This document shows, one piece after another, positions 1-5,343 of a stretch of 16,674 nucleotides of DNA; the stretch's first letter is position 1; the number at the start of each line of letters is the position of its first letter. The notes under the pieces are model-generated. The model was not told where the DNA came from. It did no database searches and saw only the letters and a list, made by a program, of their open reading frames with translations. The DNA comes from Chloroflexota bacterium. GTDB lineage: Bacteria; Chloroflexota; Dehalococcoidia; Tepidiformales; Tepidiformaceae. The position numbers and the translations under genes are program-made. Location of the stretch: positions 1-16,674 of the forward strand of contig JANXYE010000550.1 of NCBI GenBank assembly GCA_025350285.1, in the 5' to 3' direction.

Positions 1-27
1 GGCGTCCACATGTCTGTGCGGCCGCGC

Positions 28-222
28 TCAGGCACGAGCGATGACCGGCTGCAGCCGTGACACCACCCGGTCGCAGTTGATGCCAAGGTCGCCCGCCGCT
101 GCCTCAATCGTCCAGTCAAGATAGCGTGGCGAAATGCCGAGATCCGCCAGCGGGCGGATGGTCGCCGGCCAGCGCCGGACGAGGTCCACAATGCGAAGCC
201 GGCGCAGCTCACGAGCAGACAT
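28..222 (-). CDS. Small ScdA_N/DUF1858-like protein (64 aa)
   Basis: The reading frame is open further upstream, but I chose the ATG at 222 because an AGGAGA Shine-Dalgarno lies 8 nt before it and the upstream extension is low-complexity. The product resembles the short helical ScdA_N/DUF542 and DUF1858 domains: an opening 'IVDLVRRWPATIRPLADLGI' segment, then a turn, then 'TIEAAAGDLGI' and a final helix. In the ScdA/RIC iron-sulfur repair family the turn after LGI normally carries a Cys-Cys pair. Here it reads SPRYLDW, and the only cysteine is further on (GINCD), so a metal or nitric-oxide role is doubtful. It is the last of the small minus-strand genes seen in the first 1.3 kb. Family assignment is by pattern only; the existence of the gene is better supported than its function. 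Confidence 0.6.
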   Translation of the reverse strand: MSARELRRLRIVDLVRRWPATIRPLADLGISPRYLDWTIEAAAGDLGINCDRVVSRLQPVIARA

Positions 223-520
223 GTACACGTCTCCTGTTCCCCACGTGGCGGCCGCGAGAGGTTGGAAACGGGAGCCGGCAGGGCGTCGCGCCCGGCCCTT
301 CCGCTTCCGGCGCCCCTCAAGGGGTAGGGCGCGCCAGCGCGGACGAGTGGGGCCTTGGGGGGGACCACCACCCGATGCATTCATTATCCGGGCCCCACGT
401 AATCGCAGGATTAAGCGTCCATAAACGGCCTGTTTCAATCAGGCTGCAAAGGAAGGACTTCTTGACCTCATCGTCCCGCTGCGACGTCCAGGGGACCGGC
501 AGCGAAGCGCCGTGGCACAA
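223..520. other. Non-coding gap
   Basis: I see no convincing gene on either strand. The open frames here are low-complexity Arg/Pro/Gly translations typical of shadow frames in GC-rich DNA. There is a run of seven G at about 357-363. A GATAAT hexamer on the minus strand (383-388) could be a -10 element for the 64-aa gene, but no good -35 sits at the right distance and it would leave a leader of about 160 nt. Confidence 0.4.
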
Positions 521-550
521 GAAACGGCCCACCAGGTGGTGGGCCGTTTC
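521..550 (-). terminator. 13-bp perfect hairpin, probable terminator of the 72-aa gene
   Basis: Arms 521-533 (GAAACGGCCCACC) and 538-550 are perfect complements around a 4-nt loop. Read on the minus strand, the stem ends in GTTTC followed by TTGTG, which is only a weak U-tract. It is the third of three hairpins after the stop codon of the 72-aa gene. Confidence 0.5.
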
Positions 551-564
551 CGTCGGTCAGGTGG

Positions 565-598
565 CTGCCCGCGCCGCGAACCGTTGCGGCGCGGGCAG
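565..598. repeat. 13-bp perfect GC-rich inverted repeat
   Basis: Arms 565-577 (CTGCCCGCGCCGC) and 586-598 are perfect reverse complements with an 8-nt loop. No T-run follows on either strand, so it may be a 3'-UTR stabilising structure rather than a terminator in its own right. It lies between two other hairpins. Confidence 0.6.
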
Positions 599-608
599 TG
601 CGCTCTCC

Positions 609-634
609 CGGCTAACGAAGGGGGCCGTTAGCCG
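609..634. repeat. 8-bp inverted repeat overlapping the stop codon of the 72-aa gene
   Basis: Arms 609-616 (CGGCTAAC) and 627-634 (GTTAGCCG) pair perfectly around a 10-nt loop. The TAA stop codon of the minus-strand gene (628-630) lies inside one arm. It is the first of three tandem hairpins met by a minus-strand transcript. Confidence 0.5.
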
Positions 635-846
635 CGCGCCAGGGCCAGCCTGAGCTTCTGGACGATGCCCGGCGCCGCCGCACGCGGCCGGGTCGAGAAC
701 CAGACGAACGGATTGCGACTTGGGAAGGCGGCCCGGTAGGCCACCCGCTGTCGCAGCCAGGCCGGCTCTGGGTCACCGGGTAGGATCAGCGGCTGGCGCG
801 CAATCCCTCGCAGGTCGTACAGCGAATCAATATAAGGGGGGAACAT
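628..846 (-). CDS. Hypothetical 72-aa protein
   Basis: Function not recognised. The ATG at 846 is preceded by AGGAGA with 5-6 nt spacing, which favours it over the in-frame ATG at 879 that has no ribosome binding site. The protein starts MFPPYIDSLYDLRGIARQP, is rich in Pro, Arg and Ala, has no cysteine, no predicted membrane segment and no signal peptide, and ends with a basic helix (IVQKLRLALARG). Three tandem hairpins follow its stop codon. The clean Shine-Dalgarno and the structured 3' end support expression, and the frame has normal rather than low-complexity composition, but no homology can be claimed. Confidence 0.5.
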   Translation of the reverse strand: MFPPYIDSLYDLRGIARQPLILPGDPEPAWLRQRVAYRAAFPSRNPFVWFSTRPRAAAPGIVQKLRLALARG

Positions 847-900
847 CGAATTCTCCTGGGTGTAACGGTGGACATCCACTGAAGGGCATGGCTGTCCCGG

Positions 901-923
901 AAAAAGCGCACAGATTAGCGCGC
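901..923 (-). terminator. Short hairpin with U5 tract after the 12-codon ORF
   Basis: Read on the minus strand, a GCGCG/TGCGC stem (5 bp including one G-U pair) with an 8-nt loop is followed directly by TTTTT (901-905). The stem is short, so termination would be moderate. It lies about 30 nt downstream of the 12-codon ORF. Confidence 0.4.
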
Positions 924-951
924 CACGATGCGTTGATTCGTGTGCCGGTCA

Positions 952-990
952 TCACTGCCGGACCAGTTGGATGGAATGGGACACTTGCAT
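952..990 (-). CDS. Possible 12-aa peptide ORF
   Basis: On the minus strand, AGAGGAGAG is followed 7-8 nt later by ATG and a 12-codon frame encoding MQVSHSIQLVRQ, then TGA. The Shine-Dalgarno is strong, and a small hairpin with a T5 tract (901-923) follows, so the unit resembles a miniature gene. No family is recognised. I see no clear promoter immediately upstream. It could be a true micropeptide, the leader peptide of something once downstream, or chance. Confidence 0.3.
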   Translation of the reverse strand: MQVSHSIQLVRQ

Positions 991-1145
991 GTGGTTTCTC
1001 TCCTCTGGCGAATTGGTTGTGCGGATATCTGTCGCCGGGTGACGATCCGGTTGAGCCGCGATACAGCTCCCGGAACGCTGTTCGGCTTGATGCGGAGAAA
1101 GTTGGGTGGAAACGACTTCGGTGGCGTTGGCCAGGGGTAACAAAA

Positions 1146-1170
1146 ACGCCGTACCACGGTGGTACGGCGT
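1146..1170 (-). terminator. Strong intrinsic terminator (minus strand)
   Basis: ACGCCGTACCAC (1146-1157) and its exact reverse complement (1159-1170) form an almost perfect palindrome, about 11 bp once a minimal loop is allowed. Read on the minus strand the stem is followed by TTTTTG (1141-1146). It sits 30 nt after the stop of the 15-codon ORF and would end a very short transcript. Confidence 0.7.
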
Positions 1171-1199
1171 GCGGGCCGTAGTTGCCGGTGTACGTAGCC

Positions 1200-1247
1200 T
1201 TAGCTGGCGGCGTCCTTGAGAGCCTGGCGGGTTGTGTTGCTGATCAT
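1200..1247 (-). CDS. 15-aa peptide ORF in a self-contained mini transcription unit
   Basis: A perfect AGGAGG lies 7 nt before an ATG at 1247. The frame encodes MISNTTRQALKDAAS and ends in TAA at 1200. Upstream is a good sigma-70-type promoter (TTGACC, 17-nt spacer, TAGTTT, 1292-1320), and 30 nt downstream is a strong terminator. The predicted transcript is about 140 nt with a 5' leader of roughly 40 nt. The peptide is hydrophilic, without a membrane segment and without a run of one amino acid that would suggest classical attenuation. It could be a micropeptide or the coding part of a dual-function small RNA. Confidence 0.45.
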   Translation of the reverse strand: MISNTTRQALKDAAS

Positions 1248-1291
1248 CTGGCAACCTCCTCGGAAAATCGATCCGCTCGATATCTGTAACG

Positions 1292-1320
1292 AAACTAGGC
1301 GGCGGCAGGTTAACGGTCAA
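1292..1320 (-). promoter_or_regulatory. Predicted sigma-70-type promoter for the 15-codon ORF
   Basis: On the minus strand, TTGACC (1315-1320) is separated by 17 nt from TAGTTT (1292-1297). The -35 matches TTGACA at five of six positions; the -10 is weaker. Predicted start near 1285, about 38 nt before the ATG. Confidence 0.5.
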
Positions 1321-1419
1321 CGACGTCTATTTGTCACTCGTACCGAGATCTCCGCCGGGTTGACGGGAATGGGTGCCCGTCAGATTTTTGCGTGGGTCGG
1401 GGGTGGCACGGGCGTGAAC

Positions 1420-1515
1420 GGACCGCTCGTTCGCCACTCGCGGCTAGGATTTAGCGATTCGGCTCGGCTCGTGATGGCAATCCCAGCCGCGACGGATACG
1501 GAGCGGTCTTTGGGA
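1420..1515. repeat. Palindromic dispersed repeat, copy 1
   Basis: The left arm (about 1421-1450) carries GACCGCTC ... TCGCGGCTAGGATT and the right arm (about 1477-1512) is its imperfect inverse, with core GCCGCGACGGATACGGAGCG and then GTCTTTG. The arms are separated by about 25 nt. Two more copies of the same inverted arrangement lie at 14211-14298 and 16411-16502. This copy lies between the mini transcription unit and the sortase-like gene. Confidence 0.75.
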
Positions 1516-1560
1516 ACCCGCGGCGGGCATGCGCTTAACCGCCGCCATCTCGCCTGCCGT

Positions 1561-1566
1561 TACACT
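1561..1566 (+). promoter_or_regulatory. -10-like element, possible leaderless start of the sortase gene
   Basis: TACACT ends 6 nt before the ATG at 1573, so transcription would start at or next to the start codon. A TTAACC hexamer upstream (1535-1540) is 20 nt away, longer than ideal. No Shine-Dalgarno is present, which fits a leaderless mRNA. Confidence 0.35.
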
Positions 1567-1572
1567 GGAACG

Positions 1573-2283
1573 ATGCGCCGCTGGGTTCTCGGGGTTGTGT
1601 TGCTCGCCGTCGCTGGCCTCTCGTTCGGCGCCATGCGCTGGCGCCACGACGATGCGTCAGCGGGCGGAGTGGCGTCGGTACTGCCCGCCTACAGCGACGA
1701 GCTCCGCTACATCGGCCGCGACTACCTCACAGGCATGCCCGCCGTCGTCAACGACCGGTTCATCGCCGAAGTCGAACAGGCGATCGCCGACTACAACAAG
1801 GAGGACGCCCAGCTCGTCCCGCCGCCGCCGCCAGGGCCCGTGGATGTTGCGTCCATCGATATCGCGGCACTCGGGGCTTCGGCCAAAGTCGGGCGCTACG
1901 GCCTCGATCGAGCCGGCCGTCTGGATGTCCCGCAAGATAGCGGGACGGTTGGCTGGAACCCCGGCTTCACCGCGCAGCCCGGGATCGGCAAGAGCACGTT
2001 CTTCGCCGCCCACTTCTTTTACGCTGGCCGGCCGGGGGTGTTCAACCGCCTTTCCACCCTCCGGCCCGGGGACGAGGTGCGAATCACGCTCTCGGACGGC
2101 GCCGCGCTGACCTACCGGGTCACCTCGACCATCGACTATGCGCTCGGCGCGATAGACATGGGCGCGATCCTCGCGGGGCGTGAGGGCGTGGAGAGTATCA
2201 CCCTGATGACTTGCAGCGGGCCGCCGAACGAAGGAAGCTACCCGCTTCGGACAGTGGTGCTTGCCGAGCGCATCGGCGGCTGA
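1573..2283 (+). CDS. Sortase-family transpeptidase (class F/E-like), 236 aa
   Basis: The N-terminus is a basic-flanked hydrophobic segment (residues 4-20, MRRWVLGVVLLAVAGLSFGA), giving a membrane-anchored extracytoplasmic enzyme. A Pro-rich linker (83-89) leads into a sortase beta-barrel. The expected triad is visible: His147 in AAHFFYAGRPGVFNRL, Cys214 in LMTCSG, and Arg226 in YPLRTVV. Sortases cleave a C-terminal sorting signal and transfer the protein to an amine acceptor; no LPXTG-type substrate is seen nearby, so its target is unknown. The frame is open back to 1216, but the extension has odd composition and runs through a repeat, while the ATG at 1573 directly begins the signal-anchor. 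The VOC gene follows after 21 nt. Family assignment is firm, class is not. Confidence 0.82.
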   Translation: MRRWVLGVVLLAVAGLSFGAMRWRHDDASAGGVASVLPAYSDELRYIGRDYLTGMPAVVNDRFIAEVEQAIADYNKEDAQLVPPPPPGPVDVASIDIAALGASAKVGRYGLDRAGRLDVPQDSGTVGWNPGFTAQPGIGKSTFFAAHFFYAGRPGVFNRLSTLRPGDEVRITLSDGAALTYRVTSTIDYALGAIDMGAILAGREGVESITLMTCSGPPNEGSYPLRTVVLAERIGG

Positions 2284-2304
2284 CCGGAAGTGCGGTGACG
2301 CGCG

Positions 2305-2646
2305 ATGAACACCAACGGCATCGAACACATGGTCATCGAGACCTACGACTGGGAAGCCGGACTCGCGTTCTGGGGCGCCCTCGGCTACGAGATCGAACAT
2401 GACACCGGGCACCGTTCGGGCATGCTGCGCAACCCCGCGGGCGGGCCAGGGCTCTTCCTGAGGGAGCAGTCCATGGAGGAACCGCTGGGGTTCGATCTCT
2501 ACCTCAGCACGGCCTCGGCGGCAGGCTTCGTGGTCCCCGCGAACGCCGTCGTGGTGCGCCCGTTCACGGACACCCACTGGGGCACGAAGGTGATGTCTCT
2601 CCGCGACCCCGACGGGCGGCTCCTGCGGATCGAAGCCCCCGAATAG
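2305..2646 (+). CDS. Small glyoxalase/VOC-fold protein (113 aa)
   Basis: The start MNTNGIEHMVIETYDWEAGLAFW and the end HWGTKVMSLRDPDGRLLRIEAPE are typical of the first strand and last strands of a vicinal oxygen chelate domain: an early His, 'W/Y...FW..LGY', and a terminal DPDG...IE. One VOC module needs about 110-130 residues, so this is a single, complete half that would act as a dimer. Candidate metal ligands are His8, the His in DTHWG, and the Glu in RIEAP. VOC proteins include glyoxalases, dioxygenases and antibiotic-resistance proteins; nothing here fixes the substrate. It follows the sortase-like gene by 21 nt with only a weak ribosome site, so it is probably co-transcribed. It ends 9 nt from the convergent tauE-like gene. 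Confidence 0.75.
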   Translation: MNTNGIEHMVIETYDWEAGLAFWGALGYEIEHDTGHRSGMLRNPAGGPGLFLREQSMEEPLGFDLYLSTASAAGFVVPANAVVVRPFTDTHWGTKVMSLRDPDGRLLRIEAPE

Positions 2647-2662
2647 CCGTGCCCGCTATTCG
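2640..2662. terminator. Shared hairpin between convergent genes, containing both stop codons
   Basis: CGAATAGC (2640-2647) and GCTATTCG (2655-2662) are perfect complements around a 7-nt loop. The VOC stop TAG (2644-2646) and the tauE-like stop (2656-2658, minus strand) lie in opposite arms. No T-run follows on either strand, so it is a possible weak bidirectional terminator. Confidence 0.4.
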
Positions 2663-3444
2663 TAGATCGCCTTGATGGCGAGCCGGACGCCGACCAACAC
2701 GAGCGCCACCGCCAACACTTGGATGATGGCCGCGCCGTGCAGCCGCTGCGCCAGCCGCGCCCCCACTTGTGCCCCGGGCACGGCGCCGGCCGCCAGCAGC
2801 ATCGCCTGGGCGAGGTTGCTATCCCACCCGAGCGACCCATCGGCGAAATGCACGATAGACCCTTCGAGCGCCGTGAAGGCCAGGACGAAGTGCGATGTCG
2901 CGGCCGCGATGTGCACGGGAAAGTGCAGCGTCGTCGCCATCACGGGTACATGCACCACCCCGCCGCCGACCCCGAGCAGGCTGCTCACGAAGCCCACGAC
3001 CGTGCTGATGGCCACGCCCTTCCAAAGTGGGTAGGAGTAGATGTAGCGGTGTCCGAGGCGGTCGCGTAGTTCGCGATGAACGAGGCCCCGGCCCGTCGGT
3101 GGCGGCTGGATAGCGTTCATGCGCGACCGCAGGGCGATGAAGACGGCGATGCCGATGATCGCCCCGGCGAAGATGCCATCAAACGCGCGTCGCGGGATGG
3201 CGCCCACGAGCAGCGCCCCCCCGATGGCGCCCGGGAGCGTCGCAACGGCGAACCAGATGCCGCTGAAGTAGTCCGTACGCTTCAGGTAGGCGTAGGCGAT
3301 GGACCCCGAGGCCGCGTTAAAGAACACCACAAGCAGCGCCATCGACGTGATCGTGTCGGGGTCCCGATCCGGGTAGAGCAAGAGCAGGACGGGCACCAGA
3401 ATGAACCCGCCGCCCGCGCCGACGAGCGTGCCGAACAGGCCCAC
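2656..3444 (-). CDS. TauE/SafE-family membrane permease
   Basis: The sequence shows the two repeated halves of this family: 'LVGAGGGFILVPVLLLLYP' near the start and 'FVSSLLGVGGGVVHVPVMATTLHFP' at about residue 160, each beginning a bundle of hydrophobic helices, with a hydrophilic cytoplasmic loop between. Family members export or import small anions such as sulfite, sulfonates or sulfoacetate; the substrate here is unknown. The only standard start codon in frame is GTG at 3444, which has no Shine-Dalgarno and cuts off part of the first helix. Upstream in frame (to 3486) the sequence reads QYQDLLLILLGAA, and GGAGGG stands 8-9 nt before an in-frame ACG at 3484-3486, so translation may start at a non-standard codon. 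It is the last gene of the minus-strand block, about 50 nt after accDA. Confidence 0.85.
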   Translation of the reverse strand: MGLFGTLVGAGGGFILVPVLLLLYPDRDPDTITSMALLVVFFNAASGSIAYAYLKRTDYFSGIWFAVATLPGAIGGALLVGAIPRRAFDGIFAGAIIGIAVFIALRSRMNAIQPPPTGRGLVHRELRDRLGHRYIYSYPLWKGVAISTVVGFVSSLLGVGGGVVHVPVMATTLHFPVHIAAATSHFVLAFTALEGSIVHFADGSLGWDSNLAQAMLLAAGAVPGAQVGARLAQRLHGAAIIQVLAVALVLVGVRLAIKAIYE

Positions 3445-3536
3445 GGCCGCGCCGAGCAGGATGAGAAGGAGGTCCTGGTACTGCGTGGCGTCGTCCCTCC
3501 AAAGCCGCTACAGCGTGGCAGAGGCCGCCCTGTCGC

Positions 3537-5339
3537 TCAAACGGGGATTTCCGGCGTGTCCCCCTGCTCCAGACGCCGCCGGAACTCAAGGCCCCGGCCG
3601 CGAATACGGTCCCAGGCCCCACCGATCCGGTCGTAGAGGTGGGCCAGCCGCCGCTCCGCGCTTCCCCGCAGCCAGGAGTGCGTCGATCCGATGTGGCGGT
3701 AGCGCTGGTACCGCCGTTCGAGGCGCTTCTTCGGGCGCATCGCCTGCACCCGTGTCAGTTCGCGCAAGATCGCCCGGCGGAGGAGCAGGGCCGCTTCCTG
3801 GTGGTCGGTGTGGGCGCCCTCGCCCGGCTCCGAAACGGTATGGTCCACAATCTTCATGCGCAGGCAGTCATGCGAGGTCATCCGCAGCCGTTCCGCGACT
3901 TCGCCAGCGCGCTCAGGGCCGCCATAGAGAAGGCGGGCGGCGTCCTCGGGGCGGATCACCTCATACACCGCGTTGTCGAGCATCAAGACGCGGTCCGCCA
4001 CCGCCATCGCCACCGCGGCCTCCGAATTCCCTTCGCCGGTGATAACGGCGACCGTGGCCACCGGCAGGTCGAGCATCGTCGCCAGGCACTCAGCGATGGC
4101 GTGGCCGAGCCCGGTCTGTTCGCTTTCGAGGTCCGGGTGCGCGCCGGGGGTATCCACCAGCGTGACCAGTGGGACGCCGAACTTTCCCGCCAGCCGCATC
4201 GCCCGCGTCGCCTTACGAAAGCCGCCCGCGCGGATCCAGCCATCGCCGTTCGCGTGCCCACGCTCCTGGCCCACAATCACCACGGCTTCACCCGCCAGCG
4301 AAGCGAACCCGGCCACGATCGACTTTTCGTCCGTCCCATTGCGGTCCCCGCGGATCGCGAAGAACGTTGGCGTCATCCGGCCGATGAGGTCCGAGGCGGT
4401 CGGCCGCTGACGGTGGCGGGAGAGTTCGAACTGTTGCAGCGCGCCGAGGTGTGAGTGGATCGCACGTCCCTCGGTCAGTTTATGGGGGGCGCTCAGCCGG
4501 AAGTCGCTCATCAGAAGGTCGAGCAGCAGGGCCAACGAGTCGCGTATCTGGGCGCGCGGAACGACCGCGTCCACGAGCCCCCGCGCGAGGTGCGATTCGG
4601 ACGTGTGAGAACCAACCGGCAGGTCGGCCCCCTCCTGTTCCTGGAGCACGCGCAGCGCGGCATACCCCACGAGCGCGTTCGGTTCGGCCATCACGTAGTC
4701 AGCGAGGTTCACGAACCCGGAGTAGGCCGATCCGGTCGTTGGGTCTGTCAGGATCGTGATATGCGGAAGCCCGAGTTTGCCGTGCCGCAACGCCGCCGCC
4801 ATCACGCGCGGCACCTGCATGAGCGCGAGGATGCCTTCCTGCATCCGCGTCCCGGAGGTCGAGCAGACTGAAATCAGTGGGTTCCGCCGCGCGGTCGCTT
4901 TTTCGAACGCGCGGGCCAGCCGTTCGCCCGCCGCCACGCCGATGGAGCCGCCGAGGAACGAAAAGTCCAGCACGGCAACCACCACGTCGCGGCCGAAGAT
5001 AGCCCCCGTGCCAGTAAGCGCCGACTCCGTCAGCCCCGTGCGCCGCTGGGCGTTGATGACGCGCGCCCGGTACGACTGCTTTCCCCGGAACGAGACCGGG
5101 TCGAGCGAAGTCACCCCGCGGTCCGCTTCCTTAAACGTGGCCGGGTCCAGCATGCTGGCGACGCGCTCCCGCGCGGAAAGGTGGAAGTGGAAACCGCAGG
5201 AGTGGCAGACGCGGTAGCGCTCGTACATGCGCGATTCCTGCAAGTCGGCCCCGCAGGAAAGGCACACTTCGCGCTCCGGTACCGGCTCTTCCTCCTCCAT
5301 CGTCTCGGAGCGGCGCAGGATCTCGCGAATCGTCTTCAC
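3537..5339 (-). CDS. accDA: Fused acetyl-CoA carboxylase carboxyltransferase, beta-alpha (AccD-AccA), 600 aa
   Basis: Residues about 1-290 match AccD: a four-Cys zinc ribbon (C26, C29, C45, C48), then a crotonase-fold region with STSGTRMQEG and ILTDPTTG. Residues about 310-560 match AccA: LSRHRQRPTASDLI, GGFRKATRAMRLAGKFGVPL, DTPGAHPDLE, ADRVLMLDNAVYEVI. Together they transfer CO2 from carboxybiotin to acetyl-CoA, giving malonyl-CoA for fatty-acid synthesis; fabG and acpP lie in the same block. Usual AccD SGGARMQEG reads TSGTRMQEG here, and usual AccA GEGGSGGAL reads GEGNSEAAV, so glycine-rich active-site loops are altered in both halves. The GTG start is 4 nt after the ftsK stop with little Shine-Dalgarno, suggesting translational coupling; an in-frame ATG at residue 14 is less likely. 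The C-terminal 50 residues are Arg-rich. Confidence 0.9.
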   Translation of the reverse strand: MKTIREILRRSETMEEEEPVPEREVCLSCGADLQESRMYERYRVCHSCGFHFHLSARERVASMLDPATFKEADRGVTSLDPVSFRGKQSYRARVINAQRRTGLTESALTGTGAIFGRDVVVAVLDFSFLGGSIGVAAGERLARAFEKATARRNPLISVCSTSGTRMQEGILALMQVPRVMAAALRHGKLGLPHITILTDPTTGSAYSGFVNLADYVMAEPNALVGYAALRVLQEQEGADLPVGSHTSESHLARGLVDAVVPRAQIRDSLALLLDLLMSDFRLSAPHKLTEGRAIHSHLGALQQFELSRHRQRPTASDLIGRMTPTFFAIRGDRNGTDEKSIVAGFASLAGEAVVIVGQERGHANGDGWIRAGGFRKATRAMRLAGKFGVPLVTLVDTPGAHPDLESEQTGLGHAIAECLATMLDLPVATVAVITGEGNSEAAVAMAVADRVLMLDNAVYEVIRPEDAARLLYGGPERAGEVAERLRMTSHDCLRMKIVDHTVSEPGEGAHTDHQEAALLLRRAILRELTRVQAMRPKKRLERRYQRYRHIGSTHSWLRGSAERRLAHLYDRIGGAWDRIRGRGLEFRRRLEQGDTPEIPV

Positions 5340-5343
5340 GGCT

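Noticed and set aside
126..653. Long plus-strand open frame of 175 codons
   Set aside because: Low-complexity Gly/Arg/Pro translation, no Shine-Dalgarno, and it overlaps hairpins and two better supported minus-strand genes.
827..952. 41-codon minus-strand ORF whose ATG overlaps the stop of the 12-codon ORF (TGATG)
   Set aside because: The overlap looks like coupling, but it would have to read through the hairpin-T5 at 901-923, has odd composition, and runs into the ribosome site of the 72-aa gene.
915..1157. 80-codon minus-strand frame
   Set aside because: Its only start is a GTG inside the terminator stem at 1146-1170 and it has no ribosome site.
1216..1572. N-terminal extension of the sortase frame
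   Set aside because: It runs antisense through the 15-codon ORF, its promoter and palindromic repeat copy 1; the signal-anchor begins at 1573.
1657..2577. 306-codon minus-strand frame opposite the sortase and VOC genes
   Set aside because: Shadow frame: Arg/His/Gly-rich translation without a recognisable domain, while the plus strand encodes two clear families.
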